Of a stretch of 64,000 nucleotides of DNA, positions 36,462 to 44,496 are shown piece after piece. The stretch covers positions 62,001 through 126,000 of the forward strand of contig JAUIJL010000013.1 of NCBI GenBank assembly GCA_030431255.1, given 5' to 3'. Positions within the stretch are counted from its first letter, which is position 1; the number at the start of each line of letters is the position of its first letter. Both the position numbers and the translations under genes were made by a program. The notes below the pieces were generated by a model that was given only the letters and a program-made list of their open reading frames with translations, was not told where the DNA came from and did not search any database. This DNA is from Thermoanaerobaculia bacterium (GTDB lineage: Bacteria > Acidobacteriota > Thermoanaerobaculia > Multivoradales > J023).

Positions 36462-37085
36462 GTGAGCGACGACACACCCAGACACCTACTCGATTTCCGG
36501 GGCATCTACCGGGCGTTCGGCCGTTTGAAGGTGCTCCGAAACGTCAACGGGCAGGCCCGTGACGGCGAGCTGCTGCTGATTACCGGTGCCAACGGCTCGG
36601 GAAAGTCCACGCTCCTGCGCTGCCTGGCGGGTTTGATGCGACCCCAAAAAGGTCGAATTACCTGCGTGCAAAACGGCAAGGATCTCCGACTGGAAGCCCG
36701 CCGACGCCAAGTAGGTTTTCTTTCCCCGGACGTGGCTTTTTACAGCGAGCTCTCCACCTTGGAAAATCTCGAGCTCTTCGCCAAGCTGCGCGGCGTCGAG
36801 CCCGCGCGGGGAGGTCAATTGCTCGACCGCCTGGGCCTGCCGCGAAATCGACGAGCCGGCGCCCTGTCGTCGGGCATGCGCCAGCGGCTACGGTGGGCCT
36901 TTGCCCTCCTGCACGAGCCCAAGATCCTTCTGCTGGACGAGCCCCTACAAAACCTGGACGCTCCGGGTCGACGGGATGTCTGCGAGCTGCTCGAAAACCA
37001 CTTGACCGACGGCTTGGCGATCGTCGCCAATCCGGACCCCATGGACCTTCCCCGAGTCGATCATCATGTTGAGCTGGCTAGCTGA
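36462..37085 (+). CDS. ccmA: Heme exporter ATP-binding protein
   Basis: About 207 residues; ATPase of the CcmABCD complex that frees holo-CcmE during cytochrome c maturation. Walker A GANGSGKST, signature region GALSSGMRQRLRWAFALL and Walker B ILLLDEPLQNLDAPG are present, and the body starts LLDFRGIYRAFGRLKVLRNV as in the family. The GTG start at 36462 gives a normal N-terminus; an in-frame ATG at 36396 lies within a tandem repeat and would add 22 unusual residues, so the start is uncertain. It is the first of six ccm genes and overlaps ccmB by 20 bases, so the genes are translationally coupled. Confidence 0.87.
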   Translation: MSDDTPRHLLDFRGIYRAFGRLKVLRNVNGQARDGELLLITGANGSGKSTLLRCLAGLMRPQKGRITCVQNGKDLRLEARRRQVGFLSPDVAFYSELSTLENLELFAKLRGVEPARGGQLLDRLGLPRNRRAGALSSGMRQRLRWAFALLHEPKILLLDEPLQNLDAPGRRDVCELLENHLTDGLAIVANPDPMDLPRVDHHVELAS

Positions 37086-37737
37086 GACCCTAGCGGTGCT
37101 GGCCAAGGAGTGGCGCTGTGAGCTGCGCACCCGATACGCCCTATCGACGGTCGGGCTCTTCGCGCTCTCCACCCTCTTCATGGTCAGCCTGTCCCTCGGT
37201 CCCATGGGCTCGTCGTCTGAGCTGAGGCCCGTGCTGCCCGTCTTCCTTTGGGTGATCCTGCTCTTCGCCGCCTCAGCCGGTTTGCCGCGGGCTTTCGTGC
37301 ACGAAGAAGAGTCGGGCACCGCCGACCCGCTGAGGCTTTCCGCCACCCCGTCAGCGGTTTTTTGCGGCAAGGCCCTCTACAACCTGAGCTTGCTCCTGCT
37401 GCTCGAAGCTTTCATTACACCGTTCTTTATCGGCATGCTGGCCTTGCCGATCGCCTCCCCCGTCAATTTCGCCATCGCTTTGCTGGCGGGCGGCATCGGT
37501 CTGGCGGTCGGATCCACCTTGATTGCCGCCATGGTGGCCCAAGCGCAGGTGCGAGGCCCCCTCTTCGCGGTCCTTGCCTTTCCGATTCTTTTGCCGCTGC
37601 TCAAGATTGTGGTCGACGCCAGCTTGGGCGCGGTGCTCGGCAGCCCCGTAGACATGGCGCTGGCGTTGGCATTTCTATATGATTCTATGGTCACGGTGGC
37701 GAGCCTTATGCTCTTCCCCGTGGTCTGGAATCCTTAG
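37066..37737 (+). CDS. ccmB: Heme exporter membrane protein CcmB
   Basis: A 223-residue inner-membrane protein with about six hydrophobic segments. Features of CcmB are the N-terminal VLAKEWRCELRTRYALST, then HEEESGTADPLRLSATPSAV and KALYNLSLLLLLEAF. It partners with CcmA in the ATPase complex that releases heme-loaded CcmE. It starts inside the ccmA 3' end. The length is normal for the family. Confidence 0.9.
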   Translation: MLSWLAETLAVLAKEWRCELRTRYALSTVGLFALSTLFMVSLSLGPMGSSSELRPVLPVFLWVILLFAASAGLPRAFVHEEESGTADPLRLSATPSAVFCGKALYNLSLLLLLEAFITPFFIGMLALPIASPVNFAIALLAGGIGLAVGSTLIAAMVAQAQVRGPLFAVLAFPILLPLLKIVVDASLGAVLGSPVDMALALAFLYDSMVTVASLMLFPVVWNP

Positions 37738-37768
37738 ATTCGTCTCACCCCAACTTCCGGCAACCACC

Positions 37769-38452
37769 ATGAAAAATATCCTGCGTTGGTCGCTCTGGCT
37801 CTGGATCTCCGGGGTCATCGTTGCTGCTTTGCTGTGGGCCCCCTTGGCCCAAGGGTTCTCCGGCCTCTACGGCGATGCTCCTCAATCCAGCCGCATCGTC
37901 TTCTTCCACGTGCCCCTCGCGGTGGCCTCCTTCTTCGCGTTCATGACCGCCGCGGTGTGGAGCATCCTTTACCTGATCAAGCGACATCCCAAACAAGACT
38001 TCCACGCCCACGCGGCGATCGAGGTCGGATTGGTATTTTGTGTGTTGGCGACGGTCACCGGAGCGGTTTGGTCGAAAGTGCAGTGGGGCAAATATTGGAA
38101 TTGGGATCCTCGCCAGCTTTCGATCGCCATCGCCCTGCTCTTCTACGGAGCCTATTTGAGCGCCCGCGGCGCGATCGAGGACCCCGAGGTTCGCGCTCGA
38201 ATCTCCGCCGCCTATTCGGCTCTCGGCATCGTGGTCGCGCCCTTCCTATTCTTCATCATGCCCCGCATGGCCAGCTTTTCGTTACACCCGAAGCCCGGAG
38301 GCGCCGAGATGGACCGGGCGATCGGCACGGTGGTGGTCGCCGCTATCGCCGGATTTACCGCTCTCTTCTATTGGATGCAAAGCCTCAGAGCCAGAATGTT
38401 GGCCCTCGAGGCCTCCGACCTGGAGCCCGAAGACGAGCTCGCGGCACCTTGA
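37769..38452 (+). CDS. ccmC: Cytochrome c maturation protein CcmC
   Basis: A 227-residue inner-membrane heme-handling protein with six transmembrane segments. The tryptophan-rich motif WGKYWNWDPR is the WWD heme-binding loop of this family, and histidines in VFFHVPLAV and in SLHPKPGG flank the heme site. CcmC loads heme onto CcmE. The ATG at 37769 gives the natural MKNILRWSLWLW; an upstream ATG within ccmB would add a stretch without similarity. Followed at 103 bases by the tiny ccmD-like gene. Confidence 0.92.
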   Translation: MKNILRWSLWLWISGVIVAALLWAPLAQGFSGLYGDAPQSSRIVFFHVPLAVASFFAFMTAAVWSILYLIKRHPKQDFHAHAAIEVGLVFCVLATVTGAVWSKVQWGKYWNWDPRQLSIAIALLFYGAYLSARGAIEDPEVRARISAAYSALGIVVAPFLFFIMPRMASFSLHPKPGGAEMDRAIGTVVVAAIAGFTALFYWMQSLRARMLALEASDLEPEDELAAP

Positions 38453-38555
38453 TCCCGGCAACATCCCGGCGGCACCCTGAGGAAACCCCGAGAGTGGCGG
38501 TTCCACAAATAAGCTCTCCCCCTTCTGAAGCGGAATTATTCGAGGAGATCGAACG

Positions 38556-38675
38556 TTGAATATAGATGGAATCTTTTGGTTAGCTGCGGTGAACTTGATC
38601 ATCTGGACCGGGCTCTTTCTCTACCTGATGAGCCTTGAGAAGAAGATCAAGAACCGGGAAGAAGAAAGCTCGTAA
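38556..38675 (+). CDS. ccmD: CcmD-like small membrane protein (TTG start)
   Basis: A 39-residue peptide with one membrane span and a basic tail: FWLAAVNLIIWTGLFLYLMS, then LEKKIKNREEESS. This matches the size, topology and charge of CcmD, which holds CcmC, CcmE and CcmAB together. It sits exactly between ccmC and ccmE as expected. TTG at 38556 has GAGGAG eight bases upstream. The call rests on topology and gene order because CcmD has little sequence conservation. Confidence 0.75.
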   Translation: MNIDGIFWLAAVNLIIWTGLFLYLMSLEKKIKNREEESS

Positions 38676-38733
38676 TCACGGCTTCCCCATCGCCTAGCTC
38701 GAAATCCACAGGGCATTGAACCTGGAGCTCAAT

Positions 38734-39243
38734 ATGAAAAGCAAAACCCCTCTTTATTTCTTCGGCGCGGCTCTTTTGGTGGTCTTCGCCGCCTTCTCGT
38801 ACACCAAATTCACCGAGGCGTTGACGCCTTATGTGAGCTACGAGGAAGCCATTGCCACGGCCCGCAGCGTGCAAGTGGCCGGGGGCCTGGAACAAGGCAG
38901 CTCGTCCTACGATACGCAAAGCGGAAACCTTCACTTCACCCTGGTCGATCCGGAGCGATCCAATAAGACCATGCGCGTACGCTACGAAGGGGTGAAACCC
39001 GCCAACTTCGAGGAAGCGATTTCGATCGTGGCGATCGGCAAATGGGATACCGACAGCGAGGAATTCGCCGCCCACGACCTATTGGTGAAATGCCCGTCGA
39101 AATACCAGGGTGTCGAAGGCTATGAAAGCAAATCCTACAGCGCCGGCGACATGCCCAAAGATGGTGGATCACAGCCCTACGGTTCCAGCGACGGGTACCC
39201 TAACCAGGATGAGACGTCTGAAGCCGTCGGACCTTCCATCTAG
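38734..39243 (+). CDS. ccmE: Heme chaperone CcmE, cysteine (CxxxY) type
   Basis: A 169-residue periplasmic heme chaperone anchored by one N-terminal span (YFFGAALLVVFAAFSYTKF). The OB-fold body follows. At the place where classical CcmE has HxxxY, this protein has CPSKY (Cys120, Tyr124; LLVKCPSKYQG), so heme would be bound through cysteine. Such Cys-type CcmE proteins define the variant System I* known from Desulfovibrio and some archaea. The C-terminus is a Ser/Gly/Asp-rich tail. GGAG lies six bases before the ATG at 38734; an earlier in-frame ATG at 38716 is less suited. Confidence 0.92.
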   Translation: MKSKTPLYFFGAALLVVFAAFSYTKFTEALTPYVSYEEAIATARSVQVAGGLEQGSSSYDTQSGNLHFTLVDPERSNKTMRVRYEGVKPANFEEAISIVAIGKWDTDSEEFAAHDLLVKCPSKYQGVEGYESKSYSAGDMPKDGGSQPYGSSDGYPNQDETSEAVGPSI

Positions 39244-39269
39244 CGGCCCCATCTGAAGATCGAGCACCC

Positions 39270-41552
39270 ATGAGCCAAGCCCTCTCCCACCTGTACCTTC
39301 CGGGCGCCGTCACTATGTGGTGCGCGGTGTTTTTCGCCCTCGCCTCCCTCTGGGGATATACCCGCGCCCTCAACGGCGACCGCACCGCGCTGACCTACGC
39401 CCGGCGCGGTTACAACTTCTACGCCCTCTCCGTGGTGCTCGCTTGCGTCGTCATGGTGATTTGCCTGTGGCGGCGGGACTTCCGGATCGAGTACGTCTAT
39501 CAATATTCGGGCCTCGATCTGGCCAGCCATTTCCAGATGGCGGCGTTGTGGGCCGGGCAAAAGGGCAGCTTCCTGCTCTGGCTGCTGTGGAGCGCCCTGA
39601 TCGGCATTCCCGTGGCGCGCTCCGCGGGACGCAGCGAGTCGTCGGTCATGTGGGTCTATTTGCTGACCCAATTCGGCCTGCTGTTGATTCTGACCAAGAA
39701 CAATCCCTTCGTGATGCTGCCCGAGGCACCGCCGGACGGCGCGGGCCTCAATCCCCTGCTGCAAGACGATTGGATGGTCATCCATCCGCCGGTGATGTTC
39801 ATCGGTTATGCGTCGACGGCCATTCCTTTCAGCTTCGCCATCGCCGCCCTTTGGCGCGGGGACACCAAGGATTGGGCGACGCGGGCCTTTCCATGGACAC
39901 TGGCCGGCTTCCTGGTGCTCGGCACCGCCATCTTGATGGGCGGTTATTGGGCTTATAAAACTTTGGGCTGGGGTGGCTATTGGGGTTGGGATCCGGTGGA
40001 GAACGCGTCCCTGATCCCCTGGTTGGTGGACGTCATCCTCATCCACGGCCTGTATTTGGAAAAGACCCGCAATCGCTACCGGCGCCTCAACTTGGTGCTC
40101 GCTTGCGTCCTCTTCTTGACCGTGCTCTACGGCACCTTCCTCACCCGATCCGGCGTCTTGGCCGACTTTTCCGTGCACAGCTTCGTCGACCTCGGCCTGT
40201 CGGCTTGGCTGGTGGGTTTGATGGGATTCCACGCCTTCATGGCGGTGGGGTTGTTGGCTTACCGCTGGCGCTCCATTGAAACGGAGACCAATGAGGACCC
40301 GGTGTTCTCCCGGGGCACCTTCCTGGTGCTTTCGACCCTAATCGTCGGCCTGTGCACTTTGGCGGTGACCTTCGGCACCTCGGCGCCCTTGATCACCCGC
40401 TGGTTCCGAGACAATCCGGCCCAGGTGGGCCCGGAGTTCTACAACACGGTCAATATGCCGTTGACCCTGCTGGCGGCCTTCCTGCTCGCCTTGGTGCCCT
40501 TCGTGACCTGGCGAGAAACGCCGGCCGACAAGCTGGCGGCCAAGCTGGTGCCGAGCCTTCTGGTCGGACTGGTCTTGGCGTTGATCGTCGGGCTCGCTGT
40601 CCACGTCGAGGAGCTGATCCATTGGCTGCTGCTCGGTCTCGCCGCCTGGGCGTTGATGGCCAATCTACAAAAAGTCGTCACCCTCGCCCGGCAAAACGGA
40701 TGGGCGTCCATCGGCGGCTATTTGGCCCACGTGGGGGTCGGCATCATGTTGATCGGCGTGCTCACGTCTTCGGCCTATGACTTCAGCTCCAAGGTGACCC
40801 TGCCCCAGGGTGAAACGGTTCAGGTCGGGGATCTCTCCCTGACCTTTCAGCGGTTCATTCCCAGGGATGGACGCAATAAAGAACGCATGGAAGTCCGAGT
40901 TGAGCGCGGCGACGGTCTTTCGTATTTGGCGTATCCCAAGCTCTTCGTCAACGATCGCACTCGCCAGCTGATGGCCAATCCGGACGTCAAGAAGACCTTC
41001 CTCCAGGACTTCTACATCTCGCCGATTCAATACGAGCCGGCCGAGTCCATGGGCGCCGACCACCGCACCGTGCTGGCCAAAGGCGCTTCCTCCGTGCTCG
41101 GGGATTACGAGGTTCGGTTCCTGGACTTCGAGCTTCAAGGGCATAACGCCGGGACCCAGCTGGCCGCTGGACAACCCGTGGAGGTCGGGGCAAGGCTGGA
41201 GATCACTCGCCAGGGACAAACCGAGTCCGTCCGGGCCGTTTACCGCTTCGATCAAGCAGGCAATATCGACAGCCCGCCGGTCTCGCTGCAAACCCAGGGA
41301 GCGATCGCGCTCACCGGCATCGATCCACAAACCGGCAGCATCCAAATCGCTTTGTCCAAATCCGGGGATTTGAGCCCGGTGCCGCCCCGTCTGTCCGTGG
41401 ACGTCACCGAAAAACCGCTGATCGTCCTGGTTTGGTACGGTCTCTACGTGATTCTCGCCGGCGGTCTAATCTCCACCTGGAAGCGTTTCCAGCAGAGCAG
41501 CCGAGTCGACGAGATTCGCGATCGCATCGCCGAGGCCCAAGCCGGCGCCTGA
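39270..41552 (+). CDS. ccmF: Cytochrome c heme lyase subunit CcmF
   Basis: A 760-residue polytopic inner-membrane protein that, with partners, attaches heme to apocytochrome c. The WWD domain WGGYWGWDPVENASLIPW is present, with flanking conserved histidines (HPPVMFIGY, VDVILIHGLYLEK, FTRSGVLADFSVHSF-like). The second half has a long periplasmic domain (about residues 510-720) before the last span (LIVLVWYGLYVILAGGLIS). Length is above the bacterial average of about 650. It ends the ccm operon. No ccmG or ccmH gene follows, which agrees with a System I*-like set, although they could lie elsewhere. Confidence 0.93.
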   Translation: MSQALSHLYLPGAVTMWCAVFFALASLWGYTRALNGDRTALTYARRGYNFYALSVVLACVVMVICLWRRDFRIEYVYQYSGLDLASHFQMAALWAGQKGSFLLWLLWSALIGIPVARSAGRSESSVMWVYLLTQFGLLLILTKNNPFVMLPEAPPDGAGLNPLLQDDWMVIHPPVMFIGYASTAIPFSFAIAALWRGDTKDWATRAFPWTLAGFLVLGTAILMGGYWAYKTLGWGGYWGWDPVENASLIPWLVDVILIHGLYLEKTRNRYRRLNLVLACVLFLTVLYGTFLTRSGVLADFSVHSFVDLGLSAWLVGLMGFHAFMAVGLLAYRWRSIETETNEDPVFSRGTFLVLSTLIVGLCTLAVTFGTSAPLITRWFRDNPAQVGPEFYNTVNMPLTLLAAFLLALVPFVTWRETPADKLAAKLVPSLLVGLVLALIVGLAVHVEELIHWLLLGLAAWALMANLQKVVTLARQNGWASIGGYLAHVGVGIMLIGVLTSSAYDFSSKVTLPQGETVQVGDLSLTFQRFIPRDGRNKERMEVRVERGDGLSYLAYPKLFVNDRTRQLMANPDVKKTFLQDFYISPIQYEPAESMGADHRTVLAKGASSVLGDYEVRFLDFELQGHNAGTQLAAGQPVEVGARLEITRQGQTESVRAVYRFDQAGNIDSPPVSLQTQGAIALTGIDPQTGSIQIALSKSGDLSPVPPRLSVDVTEKPLIVLVWYGLYVILAGGLISTWKRFQQSSRVDEIRDRIAEAQAGA

Positions 41553-41857
41553 TCCTCGAGCTGAGCTCCATCCAGAAATGCTCCTCGGCGGGTCGCCGCG
41601 GCAGATCCGTCATAGGAGCGGGGCTTGCCCCCGCCCGTTCCCATTGCCGAACGAAATGCTTTCTCGGCGGTCGCGCGGTAGATCCGTCGTAGGGGCGGGG
41701 CTTGCCTCCGCCGTTCCGGAACTCGAACGTAGGGGCGGGGCTTGCCCCCGCCCGTTCCCATCGCCGAATGAGCGGGAGGGCGCAAGCCCCTCCCCTACAT
41801 TGAGGCTCCAGTGGCGAAGGGGACCTCGCGGCTGAGGCGCGGGTCTTCCCCACAGCC
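41553..41857. repeat. Cluster of GTAGGGGCGGGGCTTGCC palindromic repeats
   Basis: No gene. Three direct copies of the GTAGGGGCGGGGCTTGCC-CCGCC type (near 41618, 41689 and 41730) and an inverted one (near 41776) are present. The first two sit in a longer duplicated unit that starts at CTCGGCGG-TCGC-GCGG and includes AGATCCGTC. Each copy can fold into a GC hairpin. They lie between the convergent ccmF and symporter genes and may also act as transcript ends. Confidence 0.8.
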
Positions 41858-43282
41858 TCAGCGCTTGGTCGGCATCGCCAGGCTCACCCCAATCCCGGCG
41901 ACGAATCCCATCACCAGGGCCCAGAACGGCGGCAGGAAGCCGAAGAGGGGCCAATGCCCCATCCAACCCAAGACCAAGACCCCGTTGCCGACCACCAAGG
42001 AGGCGACGGCACCGGAGGCCGTGAACCGCGACCACCGCACCCCCAGGAGCATGGTGGGGAAAAGGGTCAAATAGCCTTCAAACGCCTTGCGGGAAATGCC
42101 GAAGATCGACTCGTCCCAGGCCACCGCCAGGAAAAAGACCAACACGCCGATGGCGGCGGAGAAGATCCGACCCGCCCAAACCTCGGCTCCAGCCGCCAGC
42201 TTCTCCGAGCGCATGGGCTCGACCACATCGCGCATGACCATCGAGCCGAGGGTGAGGATCTGGGCATCCAAGGTCGACATGACGGCGGCCAGCACCGCCA
42301 GAAACCCCAACGAGCCGAGCAACGCCGGCATGTGAGATGCGGTCATCAGATGGAAAATCTGATCCGAGCGCTCCAGATCGGGGAAAGCGGCGGCACCCCA
42401 GACACCGATCAGCACCGCCGGCACCCAGATCAGGGCCAGCGCCAAGGGATACATGCGCACCACCTGACGCACGGCTCGATCGTCTTCGGCGGCCATCAAC
42501 CGCACCAGCATATGGGGAAATACGATCACCGTCAGGGCGATCACCATGCCCCAAGACGCCCACGCCTTGGGTGCGAATAGGCCCCCCTCCCCCACCACCA
42601 ACAGCGAGGGGTCCATCTCCTTCACCTTCTGCATGGCCGGACCCAGCCCGCCCAGGGAATGGGACATGAAGAAGAAAGCCGCGGCCATGAACACCATGAA
42701 CACCAACCCCTGGAAGACGTTGGTCCAAGCGGTCGCTCGCATGCCGCCGAGGCTGGTGTACACCAAAGCCGTAATCACCACCGCCATCGCCGCCCCCCAC
42801 ATCGGCACCTGGCCGTCGCTCGACTGCGAGAGGATCAGGGCCGCGCTTTTGACCCCTTGGGTCATGTAGGGAATGGTGTAGAGGGTGAAGAGAAAGAAGA
42901 GCAGAAAGCCGACGGCGGGGGAGCCCAATCGTTTGGCGTAAAGCTCGGCCGGCGTCAGCGCACGGTATTCCTTGGCCAGCGCCCGGGCGGGCACGCCGAT
43001 CAACCAAAAAGTTAGCGGAATTCCCAGGCCAACGATGGCCGCGTTGAGGCCGAACACTCCAATCCCCAGGTTGTACGACAGACCGGGGATGCCGACCAAT
43101 ACGAACGAGGTGTTGTTGGTGCCGAAAAGGGCCATGAAAAGCACCAGCGGACCGAGAGCTCGACCGGCCAAGAAATATTCCTCGGGCGAGCTGCTGGCCT
43201 TTCGGGTCGAGATGAATCCCAACACCAGCACCACGGTCACATAGACCACAAAAGCGATGATCAACTGGGTGAGTGAGCCCAT
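41858..43282 (-). CDS. Sodium:solute symporter (SSS family)
   Basis: A 474-residue transporter with about 13 hydrophobic segments. N-terminal features are STRKASSSPEEYFLAGRALG and MALFGTNNTSFVLVGIPG; further on come YTSLGGMRATAWTNVFQGLV and AVLAAVMSTLDAQILTLGS, where the serine-rich TM8 helix forms the sodium site. It uses the sodium gradient for uptake of an organic acid, vitamin or amino acid. It shares a TGATG overlap with a small upstream membrane protein, a pairing known for PanF-like symporters with DUF3311/YhdT partners. The ligand is undetermined. Confidence 0.9.
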   Translation of the reverse strand: MGSLTQLIIAFVVYVTVVLVLGFISTRKASSSPEEYFLAGRALGPLVLFMALFGTNNTSFVLVGIPGLSYNLGIGVFGLNAAIVGLGIPLTFWLIGVPARALAKEYRALTPAELYAKRLGSPAVGFLLFFLFTLYTIPYMTQGVKSAALILSQSSDGQVPMWGAAMAVVITALVYTSLGGMRATAWTNVFQGLVFMVFMAAAFFFMSHSLGGLGPAMQKVKEMDPSLLVVGEGGLFAPKAWASWGMVIALTVIVFPHMLVRLMAAEDDRAVRQVVRMYPLALALIWVPAVLIGVWGAAAFPDLERSDQIFHLMTASHMPALLGSLGFLAVLAAVMSTLDAQILTLGSMVMRDVVEPMRSEKLAAGAEVWAGRIFSAAIGVLVFFLAVAWDESIFGISRKAFEGYLTLFPTMLLGVRWSRFTASGAVASLVVGNGVLVLGWMGHWPLFGFLPPFWALVMGFVAGIGVSLAMPTKR

Positions 43283-43473
43283 CAGGAGTCCTCCCGCCAA
43301 ACGTAACGGGTGAAATACATCAGATAGATCCAGGCCAGGACCATCCAAACCAAGCGGTAAGCCATTTCTTCCGGCAGCCAACCGAAATACAGCACTGGAC
43401 GCTGCTCACGCCAAAAATCCAGGTGCAGGGCGATCAGGAGAAGAAATCCTCCCCAAGCCAAGAATCGATGCAT
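43282..43473 (-). CDS. Small DUF3311-like membrane partner of the symporter
   Basis: A 63-residue protein with two hydrophobic segments (FLAWGGFLLLIALHL and MVLAWIYLMYFTRYVW) joined by WREQRPVLYFGWLPEEMAYR. This fits small subunits found directly upstream of sodium:solute symporters. Its stop codon overlaps the symporter start (TGATG), so the two are translated together. GAGGAGG is close before the ATG at 43473; the frame extends a little further upstream. The family label is by topology and gene order. Confidence 0.75.
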   Translation of the reverse strand: MHRFLAWGGFLLLIALHLDFWREQRPVLYFGWLPEEMAYRLVWMVLAWIYLMYFTRYVWREDS

Positions 43474-43610
43474 GAGACCTCCTCGTGCCAATCATGGTCG
43501 GAATCGAGAGCCGTCGACAGCGCCGGATTCTACCCGACTCGAATCCCGGCCCAGGGGCGAATTCCGGGGTCCGGGGGAGCCGCGCCACCTCCGTCTCAAC
43601 AAAAATCGAC

Positions 43611-43635
43611 GATCTGAGCAAAAATTACTCAGATC
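43611..43635. promoter_or_regulatory. CIRCE-spaced inverted repeat
   Basis: GATCTGAG (43611-43618), nine bases, CTCAGATC (43628-43635): perfect arms with the N9 spacer of the HrcA operator but a different sequence (CIRCE is TTAGCACTC-N9-GAGTGCTAA). The right arm overlaps the -35 region of the hsp20 promoter, a good position for repression. Confidence 0.6.
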
Positions 43636-43653
43636 TGGAATAAAGGGGATAAT
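43625..43653 (+). promoter_or_regulatory. Promoter of hsp20
   Basis: TTACTC (43625-43630), 17 bases, GATAAT (43648-43653). The -35 is weak, as expected for a regulated promoter. No CTTGAAA-type heat-shock sigma motif was seen. Confidence 0.5.
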
Positions 43654-43793
43654 CTTAGTGTTTGACACTCATGAACAGGCAAGAAGCCGCCCAGAGCACC
43701 GCTCGGCACCTCTTGCCCAAAGCCAAATTTTTTGACGGAGACCTCTCCGACTCAACGCATCGTGAATCTCGCACCCCACGAAGGAGAACAACC

Positions 43794-44270
43794 ATGTTGA
43801 CCCGTTATCGTCGACCCCAAGCGTCCCTCTCCCACTTCAACCGCGACCCCTTCTTCACCTTCATCGACCGGTTCTTCAACGACATGCACGGTGGTGTCGA
43901 CGCCTTCCACGGCGACTCCGAAGGTCTGCAGCGTCAGAGCTGGATCCCGGCCATGGACGTGGTCGAGAACGACGACGCCTTCGTCGCCACCGCCGACCTT
44001 CCGGGTCTGACCAAGGAAGACATCCAGATCTCTTTGGACGAAGGCGTGCTGTCGGTTTCCGGCGAGCGCAAGCTCGAGCACCAGGAGAAGGCTGAGGACG
44101 GCAAGGGCTTCCGCCGGTTCGAGCGGGCCTACGGCGCGTTCAACCGTTCCTTCACCTTGCCCCAGGGCGTGGACCAGGAAAATGTCAGCGCCTCGTTCGA
44201 CAACGGCGTGCTCACCTTGACCCTGCCGAAGTCGGAGGTCGCCAAGAGCCGCACCATCAGCATCTCCTGA
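43794..44270 (+). CDS. Small heat-shock protein (Hsp20/alpha-crystallin)
   Basis: A 158-residue ATP-independent chaperone that holds unfolding proteins. The alpha-crystallin domain spans roughly residues 50-145: WIPAMDVVENDDAFVATADL, PGLTKEDIQISLDEGVLSVS and ASFDNGVLTLTLPK are typical, with the GVLTLTLPK strand at the end. The C-terminal tail (SEVAKSRTISIS) carries an I-x-I motif for oligomer assembly. AAGGAG lies eight bases before the ATG; the longer frame from 43662 has no ribosome site. It is followed by a terminator and is monocistronic. Confidence 0.95.
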   Translation: MLTRYRRPQASLSHFNRDPFFTFIDRFFNDMHGGVDAFHGDSEGLQRQSWIPAMDVVENDDAFVATADLPGLTKEDIQISLDEGVLSVSGERKLEHQEKAEDGKGFRRFERAYGAFNRSFTLPQGVDQENVSASFDNGVLTLTLPKSEVAKSRTISIS

Positions 44271-44292
44271 CCCTCTGATCACCGAGCAGATG

Positions 44293-44331
44293 CAGCGGGA
44301 CACCCCGGCGGGGTCGTCCCGCTGTCTTTTT
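44293..44331 (+). terminator. Terminator of hsp20
   Basis: CAGCGGGAC (44293-44301) pairs with GTCCCGCTG (44316-44324), with a nested ACCCC/GGGGT hairpin in between, followed by a T-rich end. Confidence 0.9.
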
Positions 44332-44404
44332 GGCGACACAGTTTTTTTGGAGACACAGTGTTTTTGGCGACACATTGTTTTTGGGCCGCTGTGTTTTTGG
44401 AGCC
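44327..44404. repeat. 17-base T-rich tandem repeat, about five units
   Basis: Units follow TTTTTGGCGACACAGTG with small changes. They begin inside the T-run of the hsp20 terminator, as if that end had been duplicated, and lie in the region upstream of the ATPase cassette. Confidence 0.8.
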
Positions 44405-44496
44405 GGTTGGGCTCGTTATTCCCGACGAGCACAACATATAATCGTGGATCCTTTGAACGCGAAGACAACCCGATGGCTCAGGACGGATGAGAGCAT

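Larger units (their letters stand above)
43474..43793. promoter_or_regulatory. Divergent region with hsp20 control elements
   Basis: Contains the dyad and promoter listed below and a leader of about 130 bases before hsp20. That leader has no convincing ORF in the correct place and might fold as an RNA thermometer, which I could not test. Confidence 0.5.
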
